Below are positions 16,332-26,029 of a stretch of 64,000 bases of DNA, in pieces; position 1 is the stretch's first letter; each line of letters begins with the position of its first letter. The stretch is taken from the NCBI RefSeq assembly GCF_030386795.1, contig NZ_JANUQM010000007.1:62001-126000 (forward strand), read 5' to 3'. The DNA comes from Streptomyces sp. S.PNR 29. GTDB lineage: Bacteria > Actinomycetota > Actinomycetes > Streptomycetales > Streptomycetaceae. Below the pieces are notes generated by a model. It did not search any database. It was not told the origin of the DNA and saw only the letters and a program-made list of their open reading frames with translations. The translations under genes and the position numbers were made by a program.

Positions 16332-17576
16332 GTGCCGGTTCCCGACGTGTTCGATCCGCGCCGGTACGCCACCGGGGTGCCGTACGACGCCTACCGGGTC
16401 CTGCGCGACCACCACCCCGTGGCCTGGCAGGACGAGCCCGAGGTGCTGGGCTGGCCGGCCGGGCCCGGATTCTGGGCGGTGACCCGGCACGCGGACGTGG
16501 TGCGCGTACTGAAGGACGCGGCGACGTATTCGTCGTACGTCGGAGCCACCCAGATCCGAGACCCGGATCCGGAGGACCTGCCGTTCATCCGGCGCATGAT
16601 GCTCAACCAGGATCCGCCGGGACACGGCAGGTTGCGGCGGCTGGTCAGCCGGGCGTTCACGCCGGGGCGCGTCGACCGTTTCGCGGCGGTCGCCGAGGAG
16701 CGCGCCCGTACGCTGTTCGCACGGGCCGTGAGTGCGGCCCGCGCGGCGGACGGCACCGTCGATCTGGTCACCGCGGTGACCGACGACTACGCCCTGCTCA
16801 ACCTCACGGACCTGCTCGGAGTACCCGTGAGCGACCGCGGGCTGTTGCTCGGCTGGACGCGGCGGGTCATCGGCTACCAGGACCCGGACGAGGCCGACCC
16901 TCTGGTCCGGGACGCGGCCGGCAGGCCGGTCGATCCGCGGTCACCGGCGATGCTGCGGGACATGTTCGCGTACGCACAGCAGCTGGCCGCGCACAAGCGA
17001 CGGCACCCCGGCGACGACGTACTGACCACGCTCGCCCACGAACCGGAACTCGCCGACGCCGAGCTGGAGATGTTCTTCTTCCTGCTCACGGTGGCCGGCA
17101 ACGACACCGTGCGCAGCGCCGCCCCCGGCGGACTGCTGGCGCTGGCCCAGCATCCGGCGGCGTACGACCGGCTGCGCGCAGGGCAGCACGGACTCGGCGC
17201 GGCGGTGGACGAGTTGCTGCGCTGGCATCCGCCGGTGCTCACCTTCCGCCGCACCGCCGCGCAGGACACCGAGCTGGCGGGGCGCCGGATCCGGGCCGGC
17301 GAGAAGGTGGTCGTCTTCCACGCCGCCGCCAACCGCGACGAACGGTCCTTCGCCGACCCGGACCGGCTGGAGCTGTCCCGTGCACCGAACCCGCACGTGT
17401 CCTTCGGGGACGGCCCGCACGTCTGTCTGGGCGCCCACTTCGCCCGGCTGCAACTGCGGCTGCTGTACCGGGAGGCGCTGCGGGCGCTGCCGGTCCTGCG
17501 CACCGCCGGGCCGCCCCGGCGGCTGGTGTCGAACTTCATCAACGGGCTCAAGTCACTGCCGGTGCGGGTGGGGTGA
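16332..17576 (+). CDS. Cytochrome P450
   Basis: 414 residues from GTG 16332, chosen for the GGAGGAGG ending 2 nt before it; GTG 16311, overlapping the hydrolase stop, is an in-frame alternative. Motifs: I-helix oxygen-activation AGNDT, ExxR in DELLRW, heme loop FGDGPHVCLGAHFA with axial Cys365 (numbering from 16332). The MLNQDPPGHGRLRRLVSRAFTP and AGNDT segments resemble CYP124/125/142-type monooxygenases that act on lipids or sterols (inference). Needs ferredoxin and reductase encoded elsewhere. Translationally linked to the hydrolase; convergent with the DUF89 gene 16 bp away. Confidence 0.93.
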   Translation: MPVPDVFDPRRYATGVPYDAYRVLRDHHPVAWQDEPEVLGWPAGPGFWAVTRHADVVRVLKDAATYSSYVGATQIRDPDPEDLPFIRRMMLNQDPPGHGRLRRLVSRAFTPGRVDRFAAVAEERARTLFARAVSAARAADGTVDLVTAVTDDYALLNLTDLLGVPVSDRGLLLGWTRRVIGYQDPDEADPLVRDAAGRPVDPRSPAMLRDMFAYAQQLAAHKRRHPGDDVLTTLAHEPELADAELEMFFFLLTVAGNDTVRSAAPGGLLALAQHPAAYDRLRAGQHGLGAAVDELLRWHPPVLTFRRTAAQDTELAGRRIRAGEKVVVFHAAANRDERSFADPDRLELSRAPNPHVSFGDGPHVCLGAHFARLQLRLLYREALRALPVLRTAGPPRRLVSNFINGLKSLPVRVG

Positions 17577-17592
17577 GCCTTGCGGCGCTCGG

Positions 17593-18771
17593 TCAGCTCC
17601 GCACCTGGATCAGCGCGTGCGTGCCGCTGGTCCGCCACCGCTGGTCCTCCGCCGCGACGAGAGCGGCCTCCGTGCCGGCGTCGAGGCCGGTGATCACGTC
17701 GGACTTGAGGGTGCGCAGGGCGGCGACCGGGCCGGGGAAGTGGGCGGTGACGTCCTGGAACGGGGTCGTCGGGGGCCACCGCCGATCGCCCACCAGGCGG
17801 CGGTAGTTGAGGTCGCCCTTGACGAGGGTGACCGTGGCCGCGGCGAACTCCTGGCGGAGGTCGCCGGGCATCTCCGCGAACGGCAGCGGGGCGCAGGAGA
17901 AGGCGTGCGCGCGGACCGCGAGGCGGCCGTCGGCCAGGGCGGACCACAGCAGGCGGCCGTACTCGGCGGCCGCTCCCCCGGCGCCGGTCAGCCGGCGCAG
18001 CGCGTCGACCACGTCGGCGGTGGTGGCGTCGGAGACGTAGTACGGGTAGGGCTTGATGTGCAGGACGGCCCGCTGGACATGGCCGTGGGCCAGGAGGTGG
18101 GCGATGAGGAGGAGGTCGGGGACGAGTTCCCGGCCGGCGTTGTCGGCGATGAGGCACAGGGTGGAGGTCCCGGTGGGCGGCAGCAGCGACCAGAGGTGCT
18201 CGCTGTCGTCGGCGACCAGGGGCGGGGTGTCGGCCGGGGTGTCGGCGCCGGTCGCGGAGAGGCGGAAGCCGAGGTCCGCGCGGTTGCCCCAGAGGGAGCC
18301 GTGCAGCAGGGCCGTGGCCTGTTCCTCGGCGGGCAGGCCGGTCAGGCCGTCGAGTGCGGCGAGTTCCTCGTCCGTCTCCGGGGCGTCGAGTTCGGCGAGC
18401 TTGGAGGGGCGGAACGGGTCGATGCCCTGCCAGGGGCCGGGGCCGAAGTAGCCGACGGCGTCGAGGAGCCGGCGGTAGAAGTAGCTCTCGGACCAGAGCC
18501 AGGGGACGTCGAACCAGGAGCGGCCGGCGTACTCGTCCATCCCCCAGGCCACCCAGCGGTCCCGGTCGTGCGCGTCGGCGGGGAGAGGTTCGATCTCGCC
18601 CTTGGTGCAGTTCTCCAGCAGCACGTCGAGCGCGCGGTGCTGATCGGGTCCGTAGGGGAAGGCCTCCCGCACCTGCCGGACGATCGCGGGATGCCGCTCG
18701 GCCAGCACGCTGTGGGGGAAGGAACCGGGCTCGTCACCGAGAATCACGGACGCGGACGGGATGTCGGACAT
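17593..18771 (-). CDS. Damage-control phosphatase ARMT1-like (DUF89)
   Basis: 392 residues of the DUF89 family, metal-dependent phosphatases that remove damaged or excess phosphometabolites. Recognisable are the substrate/metal loop LIADNAGREL, the YYVSDAT region and the KGDLNYRRL motif near the C-terminus. ATG 18771 is preceded by a short leader; the gene faces cprB in the same orientation, 90 bp downstream of it. Cytosolic. The physiological substrate cannot be predicted. Confidence 0.85.
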   Translation of the reverse strand: MSDIPSASVILGDEPGSFPHSVLAERHPAIVRQVREAFPYGPDQHRALDVLLENCTKGEIEPLPADAHDRDRWVAWGMDEYAGRSWFDVPWLWSESYFYRRLLDAVGYFGPGPWQGIDPFRPSKLAELDAPETDEELAALDGLTGLPAEEQATALLHGSLWGNRADLGFRLSATGADTPADTPPLVADDSEHLWSLLPPTGTSTLCLIADNAGRELVPDLLLIAHLLAHGHVQRAVLHIKPYPYYVSDATTADVVDALRRLTGAGGAAAEYGRLLWSALADGRLAVRAHAFSCAPLPFAEMPGDLRQEFAAATVTLVKGDLNYRRLVGDRRWPPTTPFQDVTAHFPGPVAALRTLKSDVITGLDAGTEAALVAAEDQRWRTSGTHALIQVRS

Positions 18772-18861
18772 GCACCTCACCGTATCGCCGAGCGCCTCAC
18801 CGCATGACGGCGCCACCACCACGGCGCAGGCGCGCACACGCGGCGCCGGGCACCCACCGGG

Positions 18862-19509
18862 TCAGGCGCCCCCGGTCTCCCTCTCCAGACGTGCCGCCAG
18901 GCTCACATAACGGGCCCGCCGGGTGACCGGCACCAGGCCCCGGACGAGGATGTGCCACATCTCGGCCAGTCTGCGGGGCTGCCGGGCGAGGGGTTCGACG
19001 GTGCGGCCCACGACGCGGGTGCCGACGAAGGAGGAGACGAGGAAGTGGGCGATGGCGTCGACATCGATGTCCGGGTGGACGTCGGACTCCTTGACCGCGC
19101 CGAGGAGTCGGCTTGAGGCGATCTCCAGCCACTCCGTGAAGGGGTGCCGCAGCGGCGGCTTCACGGGTATCCCCCCGGTGGCGAGCCGGAGGCCGGCTCG
19201 CAGGATCGGACCTTCGAGGGACAGCCGCGCGAGTCCGAACGTGATGCGCATCAGCGCTTCCAGTGAGGAGTGCCCCCGGCTGTCCACCTCTTTCGCCAAC
19301 TGGCGCGCGGCTCTGGACTGGAGTTCCATGATGGCGTGCGCGAGGTCTTCCTTCGCGGCGAAGTGGAAGTACAGCGCACCCTTGGTGACCTGGGCGTGCT
19401 CCACGATGTCACTCAGACTGGTCGACTCATAGCCGTGACGGTCGAACAGGTCAGCGGCGGCCGTGATGATCGTCGCGCGGGTCTGCTCGGCGCGTAACTG
19501 CCTCGCCAT
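18862..19509 (-). CDS. cprB: Gamma-butyrolactone receptor-type TetR repressor
   Basis: 215 residues, the exact size of S. coelicolor CprB, and the N-terminal HTH (MARQLRAEQTRATIITAA, VTKGALYFHFAAKEDLAHAI) and ligand domain (ALMRITFGLARL, LRAGLRLATGGIPV) closely match that protein as I remember it. CprB/ArpA-type receptors release DNA on binding butyrolactone-like signals and modulate antibiotic production and sporulation. No butyrolactone synthase (AfsA) gene is adjacent, so it is an orphan receptor. ATG 19509 is used. A candidate autoregulatory element lies 20 bp upstream at 19530-19551. Confidence 0.9.
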   Translation of the reverse strand: MARQLRAEQTRATIITAAADLFDRHGYESTSLSDIVEHAQVTKGALYFHFAAKEDLAHAIMELQSRAARQLAKEVDSRGHSSLEALMRITFGLARLSLEGPILRAGLRLATGGIPVKPPLRHPFTEWLEIASSRLLGAVKESDVHPDIDVDAIAHFLVSSFVGTRVVGRTVEPLARQPRRLAEMWHILVRGLVPVTRRARYVSLAARLERETGGA

Positions 19510-19529
19510 CGGTTGAACCACTCCAAAAA

Positions 19530-19551
19530 ATGTACGGGACGTGCTGTTTGT
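19530..19551. promoter_or_regulatory. Candidate CprB autoregulatory operator
   Basis: The region just upstream of cprB contains TACGGGACGTGCTGTTT (19533-19549) within a 22-bp pseudo-palindrome centred on ACGT. It resembles, from memory, the autoregulatory element described for S. coelicolor CprB (TACGGGACGCCCCGTTT core). Confidence 0.5.
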
Positions 19552-19670
19552 TTCTAACCCCCTGTACACGATAACTCACCGTCCGACGGAACCGCAGGCC
19601 GCCCTTGTCAATCGTGCTGCCCGTGCCGACCCAAAACGAAACGGGCTGTTCGGTATCTTACGCCCGCACA

Positions 19671-19723
19671 CAAAAAATGACGGCGGGCCGGCCGGTGCTC
19701 ATTCGCACCGTCCGGCCCGCCGC
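19671..19723 (-). terminator. Rho-independent terminator of the subtilase gene
   Basis: A very stable hairpin (arms CGGCGGGCCGG and CCGGCCCGCCG plus inner CGGTGC/GCACCG) followed on the minus strand by T6 (19677-19672). It starts 21 bp after the stop of the subtilase gene. Confidence 0.85.
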
Positions 19724-19743
19724 CTGTCAAATATCGCGGTCGC

Positions 19744-21570
<1,827 letters not shown>

Positions 21571-21921
21571 AGGCTTGCCTTTCGTGCCGTACTCCGGGCA
21601 GCGCGGAGCGGCGGTCGATTCGCTTCGTCGTCGAAGCGGCGGGGGGTGAATCGAGGAGCGAGGCGATGGCCGGCCAGGCGTGGGGTGCGGACCCGTTCGG
21701 GGTTACCTGTGGGTCGGCTGTGGTCGAACGATAGGCAAAGGGAAGGTCATACGGATACAGGGGAAACCCTCGATCGGACCGGAAACGCACCCTTGAGGGA
21801 CGGGAGTTGACCGAGGTTGGCCCGGTTTGGTCCGGGGCGCGGGGCGCTGAACGCGCCGGGCCGTCTTCCCGTACTGCACGGGAGCAGACCGAATCCCGCA
21901 CCGGCCGAGGAGACGTTCCGG
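21571..21921. other. 351-bp divergent intergenic region, hairpin in subtilase leader
   Basis: Between the divergent subtilase and AA10 genes. CGCTTCG-tcgt-CGAAGCG (21621-21638) is a perfect 7-bp hairpin in the subtilase leader. I found no CebR-type (TGGGAGCGCTCCCA) site and no convincing promoter boxes. Confidence 0.5.
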
Positions 21922-22839
21922 ATGCCCCGGATGACCGCACACCGCCGCGCCGCCCTCGCGGCCACCGCCCTCAGCCCTCTGCTGCCGATCCTGTGGGCGG
22001 CGGCACCGGCCCAGGCGCACGGCGCACCGACGGATCCGGTCAGCCGGGTGTACGGCTGCTCCCCCGACGGGGGTGCGGCGGCCCGCTCCGCCGCCTGCCG
22101 CGCCGCCGTCGCCGCGAACGGCGCGCCCTTCACGGCCTGGGACAACCTGAGGGTCGCGAACGTCAACGGCAGGGACCGGCAGACGATCCCGGACGGCAAG
22201 TTGTGCAGCGGGGGCCTGCCCGCCTACAAGGGCCTCGACGTGGCCCGCTCCGACTGGCCGTCGACCCGGCTGGCCCCGGGCGCGGCGCTGACGATGAGGT
22301 ACGTCTCGACGATCCCGCACACCGGCACGTTCCGGATGTACCTCACCAAGCCCGGCTACGACCCGGCGAAACCGCTGACCTGGTCCGACCTGCCGGAGCA
22401 ACCCTTCGCCGAGGTCAAGGACCCGGCCCTGACGGACGGGGCGTACCGCGTCAGGGCGACGCTGCCGTCCGACCGGACGGGGCGCCATGTGCTGTTCACC
22501 GTCTGGCAGAACAGCAGTACGCCGGACACGTACTACTCGTGCTCGGACGTGGTGTTCCCGGAGGCGAAGGCGTCGGCTCCGCCTCCCGCGACGAAGAGCC
22601 CGGCCAAGAGCAGGCCGTCCGCCTCCGCAAGGACGACGGCGCCGACGACGGCGCCCTCTGCGCCGGCCCCGGCGACCACCGCGGGGCAGGACCGGAGCAC
22701 CGCACCCGACAGCACGCCGGTGGCCTCCACCACCGGCGCCGGTCACGGTCCGTCGGCCCCGCTGCTGGCGGGCGGCGCGGTCGCGGCGCTGGTTCTCACC
22801 GGCGGCGCCGCCCTGGTCCTGCGCCTGCGCCGGCGCTGA
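21922..22839 (+). CDS. AA10 lytic polysaccharide monooxygenase, C-terminally membrane-anchored
   Basis: 305 residues. Signal peptide 1-32 (AAPAQA/HGAPTDP) leaves His33 as the N-terminal residue, the first ligand of the copper histidine brace; the second is likely the His of TIPHTGTFRMYLTKPGYDP. Cysteines and the WQNSSTPDTYYSCSDVVF ending are typical of cellulose/chitin-active AA10 enzymes. After the catalytic domain (to about 205) follows a 70-residue Ser/Thr/Pro/Ala linker, then a hydrophobic helix (LLAGGAVAALVLTGGAALVL) and RLRRR. No LPxTG/LAxTG motif precedes the helix, so it is membrane-anchored rather than sortase-linked. ATG 21922 follows GAGGAG at 9 nt. Confidence 0.9.
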   Translation: MPRMTAHRRAALAATALSPLLPILWAAAPAQAHGAPTDPVSRVYGCSPDGGAAARSAACRAAVAANGAPFTAWDNLRVANVNGRDRQTIPDGKLCSGGLPAYKGLDVARSDWPSTRLAPGAALTMRYVSTIPHTGTFRMYLTKPGYDPAKPLTWSDLPEQPFAEVKDPALTDGAYRVRATLPSDRTGRHVLFTVWQNSSTPDTYYSCSDVVFPEAKASAPPPATKSPAKSRPSASARTTAPTTAPSAPAPATTAGQDRSTAPDSTPVASTTGAGHGPSAPLLAGGAVAALVLTGGAALVLRLRRR

Positions 22840-22857
22840 ACGCGATGCCTGAGCGGC

Positions 22858-23505
22858 TCAGTTGACGAAGACCGGAGCGGTCCCGTCGGTCACCGGGGCG
22901 TACTTGGCGGTGAAGTAGCCCTTGGCGAAGCAGAGGGACGAGCCGGAGACCTTCGAGAACTCCTGGTTGGTGAAGGTGATGCTGTTGTCGTCGTTGCTCG
23001 CCTTACCGGTCAGGCCGGGTGCCTGGTAGACGCAGGTGATGCTGCCCAGCAGGGTGCGCAGGACGACCGTCGTCTGGATGGGCGCGCCGCTCGCCGGGGT
23101 CACCGTGACGGTGCCTTCGGAGGTCACGGTCGTGGTGTACGGCAGGTTGTTGACCGTGATGCCGGTGACGCCGAGCACGCCGACGACGTTCGCGGAACAG
23201 CTGCCGAAGGAGTGGGCGGTGAGCGACTCGGTGGCCGTGCCGGGCGCGGTGGGGTTGGCGGTGACGCCGGCGGTGAACTGAGAGGCCGCGCAGGAGACGC
23301 CGCTGGTGCCGGTGGCGCTGGAGTAGAGGGTGGCGGTGGTGCCGGCGGCCAGCGAGGCGGTGAGGGTGTCGCCGGCCGCGACGGGCGTGCCACCGGCGGA
23401 CCCGGTGGTGAGGACGGGGGTGTCGGCCGCGGAGGCGGGGACGGCGGCCGGGAGCGACAGCCCGGCGACGGCGGCGGCGAGGGTGACGAGGGTGCGAGTA
23501 CGCAT
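22858..23505 (-). CDS. Secreted protein of unknown function
   Basis: 215 residues with a signal peptide (1-27, cut near ASA/ADT) and a beta-rich mature domain, Thr/Val/Gly-rich with four Cys (two pairs likely). I recognise it as a type of small secreted protein common in Streptomyces and related to the DUF6230-associated genes, without known function; homologues are sometimes labelled Tat signal proteins but no twin-Arg motif is present here. ATG 23505 follows AAAGAGGT. It is divergent from the DUF6230/DUF6114 pair across a 657-bp intergenic region. Confidence 0.8.
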   Translation of the reverse strand: MRTRTLVTLAAAVAGLSLPAAVPASAADTPVLTTGSAGGTPVAAGDTLTASLAAGTTATLYSSATGTSGVSCAASQFTAGVTANPTAPGTATESLTAHSFGSCSANVVGVLGVTGITVNNLPYTTTVTSEGTVTVTPASGAPIQTTVVLRTLLGSITCVYQAPGLTGKASNDDNSITFTNQEFSKVSGSSLCFAKGYFTAKYAPVTDGTAPVFVN

Positions 23506-23732
23506 GGGGGGTACCTCTTTCGAAGGGGTGAGGGTGGGGGACGCGAGTCGGCGTCCGCCGTTGCCGGCCCGTGACGCCTTCTCCGTACGTGACGGGCCGG
23601 CAGCGGCAGGCCGGTGACCGGCCGAAGGTCCCGTGCGGGATCTCCGGCCGAACCGGGTGGGGGTGGCGCGGCACCGGCCGAGCGGGAAGTGACCGTGCCG
23701 GTGCTGTGAAGGTCGGACTCGGGTGATGATGC

Positions 23733-23778
23733 GCCCGTACGGGGACGGGCGGTGACATGCCCATACGGGACGGGCGGT
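23733..23778. repeat. Two near-identical 20-21-bp direct repeats
   Basis: GCCCGTACGGGGACGGGCGG (from 23733) and GCCCATACGGGACGGGCGG (from 23759), spaced 26 bp; each is itself partly palindromic. In the leader of the gene at 22858-23505. Confidence 0.6.
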
Positions 23779-23846
23779 CCGGGAACGCGGGCAGTGCCGC
23801 GGAAACGGATCCGGCGCCACGGATCCGGGTGATTGAAACTGGGAGA

Positions 23847-23876
23847 GTTGTAGACCTGAGGATCCGTCAACGTCAA
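23847..23876 (-). promoter_or_regulatory. Promoter for the secreted protein gene
   Basis: Minus strand TTGACG (23876-23871), 18-bp spacer, TACAAC (23852-23847). A second TTGACG directly follows the first. Confidence 0.45.
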
Positions 23877-23990
23877 GGAGTCGCAGGGCTGTTGCCGGAA
23901 AGTTGTGCGTCGGCTGCACCTTCGCCGACCGTTCCGGGCCGCCAGTACTCACAGCGGACACATAATCGGCACTCTTTACGCACAACTTGC

Positions 23991-24020
23991 TTGACCGCCG
24001 AGTGTAACCCACGGTAACTT
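23991..24020 (+). promoter_or_regulatory. Promoter for the DUF6230/DUF6114 operon
   Basis: TTGACC (23991-23996), 18-bp spacer, TAACTT (24015-24020); leaves a leader of about 135 nt. Confidence 0.45.
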
Positions 24021-24162
24021 CCTGGAACGGCTACTGGTGCGTAACGAGAAAGCCCTTGCAATCGCCGGGAGTTGCGAGGAGCGGTGCGCACCAGCCGCTG
24101 TCCGCGCCAGGACAACGCGCCGTTGAAGCCCGACTTGCATTGACTATGCCCTGGGAGCAGAC

Positions 24163-24855
24163 ATGGCCTCGTCCTCGGACGTCACTCCGTCCTCCGGCAA
24201 CACCCCTGACAGCCCGGAGAGCGCCTCCGTACCCGAAACCTCCGAGGGTCCCGCAAGACGCGGGCGGGTACGGGCCCGCCGGGCCGCGGTGATGGCGGTG
24301 CCGGCCGCCGCGGTCACCGCCGCCCTCGCGATCCTCACCGCGCAGGGGGCGCTGGGCGTGCAGTTCGCGATCTCCGGCATGCCGTTCGTGGTCACCGCCG
24401 ACAAGCTCGACGGGAAGGGCTTCGCGCAGTACGGCTCGCTGGACGAGATGATCCCGGACAGCCCCAACCAGGGCGACACCGGCGGCCAGGTCCTCGTCGT
24501 CACCTCGGTCGTGAAGAACGGAAAGCTGACCAACCTCTGCCAGAGCGTCGACCTCGGCGGCATCCAGCTCGTCCTCACCGCCGGCGGCGGGGACACGCCG
24601 GTGACCGTGAAGAACCTGGCCATCGACTCCGACGAGATCAAGGGCGGCAACGCCACGTTCAACAACATCGAGATCGGCCGCGACTCCAGCACCTTCGACA
24701 AGGTCGAGCAGAAGGGTCCCAAGGGCGTCTACGGCCAGCAGGCGGACAGGGTCGTCATCACCGACCTGTACCAGCACAACTACGCCGCCACCGCTGCCAT
24801 CTTCAAGCTTCCCGACCTGCACATGAGGTTCGGGGACAAGGGCTGCCCGCAGTGA
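24163..24855 (+). CDS. DUF6230 family membrane-anchored exported protein
   Basis: 230 residues. A polar, acidic/Ser-rich N-terminus (1-30), arginine cluster (RRGRVRARR), one hydrophobic helix (about 42-62, VMAVPAAAVTAALAILTAQGAL) and an extracytoplasmic domain with GMPFVVTADKLDGKGFAQYG and a NxxIGRD segment. The combination is the DUF6230 family, often mislabelled cholesterol esterase; function is not known. The stop overlaps the next gene's GTG (GTGA), so the two are co-translated. Confidence 0.85.
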   Translation: MASSSDVTPSSGNTPDSPESASVPETSEGPARRGRVRARRAAVMAVPAAAVTAALAILTAQGALGVQFAISGMPFVVTADKLDGKGFAQYGSLDEMIPDSPNQGDTGGQVLVVTSVVKNGKLTNLCQSVDLGGIQLVLTAGGGDTPVTVKNLAIDSDEIKGGNATFNNIEIGRDSSTFDKVEQKGPKGVYGQQADRVVITDLYQHNYAATAAIFKLPDLHMRFGDKGCPQ

Positions 24856-25283
24856 GCGGGTTCCGGGAGTGGAGGGGACGGCGGCCCTTCGCGGGCGGGG
24901 TGCTGCTCTTCCTGGGCGGCGCGGAGATCCTGCTGACCATGAAGGCGCCGCTTCCGGTCATCCTGCACATCGGCATGCAGGGTCTGGCGGGCTACCTCCT
25001 GCCCACCCTGATGCTGATCTGCGGCCTGCTGATCCTGTTCAACCCCGCCCAGCGCCTCTTCTACTCCATCCTCGGCATCCTCCTCTCCCTGGGCACCTGG
25101 CTCACCTCCAACCTCGGCGGCTTCCTCGTAGGCCTCCTCCTCGGGGCCATCGGCAGCTGCCTCGCCTTCGGCTGGCTGCCGGACCAGGAGCCCCGCCGCA
25201 GCCGCCGGCAGCGCAGGAAGGAGGCCCGGGACGCGGAGGCCGCCAAAGGGCCCGTGGGGCACCAGCTCGGCGGAACCGCCTGA
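24852..25283 (+). CDS. DUF6114 family membrane protein
   Basis: 143 residues with three or four hydrophobic helices (ADD positions about 12-30, 44-64, 68-88, 92-112) and a basic C-terminal tail (RRSRRQRRKEAR). It is the usual partner of DUF6230 proteins in Streptomyces. GTG 24852 overlaps the upstream stop. A strong terminator follows at 25306. Function unknown; pairing suggests a membrane complex. Confidence 0.85.
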   Translation: MSGFREWRGRRPFAGGVLLFLGGAEILLTMKAPLPVILHIGMQGLAGYLLPTLMLICGLLILFNPAQRLFYSILGILLSLGTWLTSNLGGFLVGLLLGAIGSCLAFGWLPDQEPRRSRRQRRKEARDAEAAKGPVGHQLGGTA

Positions 25284-25305
25284 AAAGAGCGGCACTGCAC
25301 CATGA

Positions 25306-25340
25306 CGGCTCGTCAGATCTGCTGACGAGCCGCTTCTTTC
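25306..25340 (+). terminator. Rho-independent terminator after DUF6114
   Basis: Perfect 11-bp stem CGGCTCGTCAG/CTGACGAGCCG with a 5-nt loop (25306-25332) followed by CTTCTTT. Confidence 0.8.
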
Positions 25341-25378
25341 GGGTGGGGGCCGCAGGGAAACGGCACTAGGCTTCCGCC

Positions 25379-25909
25379 GTGAACGACACCGCGCCGGACA
25401 TACGGATCAGACCGGGCAGCCCGGCCGACGCGCCGGTCATCCTGGAGATGCTCGACTCCGCGGTGGCCTGGATGAACGAGCGCGGCAACACCGAGCAGTG
25501 GGGCACGACACCGTATTCGCAGAGGCCGGGCGGGGTGGAGCGGGTCGAGCGGTACACGACCGAGAACGCCCCGTACATCGCGGAGTCGGACGGGATGCCG
25601 GTCGGGGCCCTGGTGCTGGACTCCGGGCCCAGCCCGCAGCTGCCGATCGCGCCGGCCGGGGAACCCGAGCGGTATGTGCGGCTGCTGGTCTCCGACCGAC
25701 GGTACGCCGGTCTGGGCATCGGCGCGGCGCTGCTGGCCCATGCCGCCGAGGAGACCCGGCGGGCCGGCGTGGAACTCCTGCGGGTCGACTGCTGGGCGGG
25801 CGGCGGAGGTGCCCTGGTCGCGTACTACGAGCGCAACGGTTTTACACCGACCCACCGCTTCCTGTCCGGTTCCTGGCCGGGACAGGTGCTGGCCCAGCGG
25901 GTCGGCTGA
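25379..25909 (+). CDS. GNAT family N-acetyltransferase
   Basis: 176 residues with the GNAT fold: N-terminal IRIRPGSPADAPVILEML, acetyl-CoA pyrophosphate loop in SDRRYAGLGIGAALLAHA, and YYERNGF near the C-terminus. Acceptor unknown. GTG 25379 has no Shine-Dalgarno at usable distance, but TAGGCT (25367-25372) would place transcription start on the GTG, so a leaderless mRNA is likely. Confidence 0.9.
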   Translation: MNDTAPDIRIRPGSPADAPVILEMLDSAVAWMNERGNTEQWGTTPYSQRPGGVERVERYTTENAPYIAESDGMPVGALVLDSGPSPQLPIAPAGEPERYVRLLVSDRRYAGLGIGAALLAHAAEETRRAGVELLRVDCWAGGGGALVAYYERNGFTPTHRFLSGSWPGQVLAQRVG

Positions 25910-26029
25910 CGCCACGGGCGGGGCCCTCCTCGGCGACGGGGGCGCGCCTCACCGAGCGGGCCGGCCGGCGGCTCACCGCCGGCGCTGGGCTCGCTGCCGA
26001 ACTCGGTGTCCGATGCGGTCGGTCCCGGC

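Larger units (their letters stand above)
23506..24162. other. 657-bp intergenic region with two divergent promoters
   Basis: No gene seen. It contains a minus-strand promoter at 23847-23876, a plus-strand promoter at 23991-24020 and a direct repeat at 23733-23778. The minus-strand transcript would have a leader of about 330 nt, long enough for a structured RNA, but I recognise no riboswitch family. Confidence 0.5.

Noticed and set aside
19511..19521. GGTTGAACCA upstream of cprB as a further copy of the glycan-locus operator
   Set aside because: Only the right half matches; the left TGGT at correct spacing is missing.
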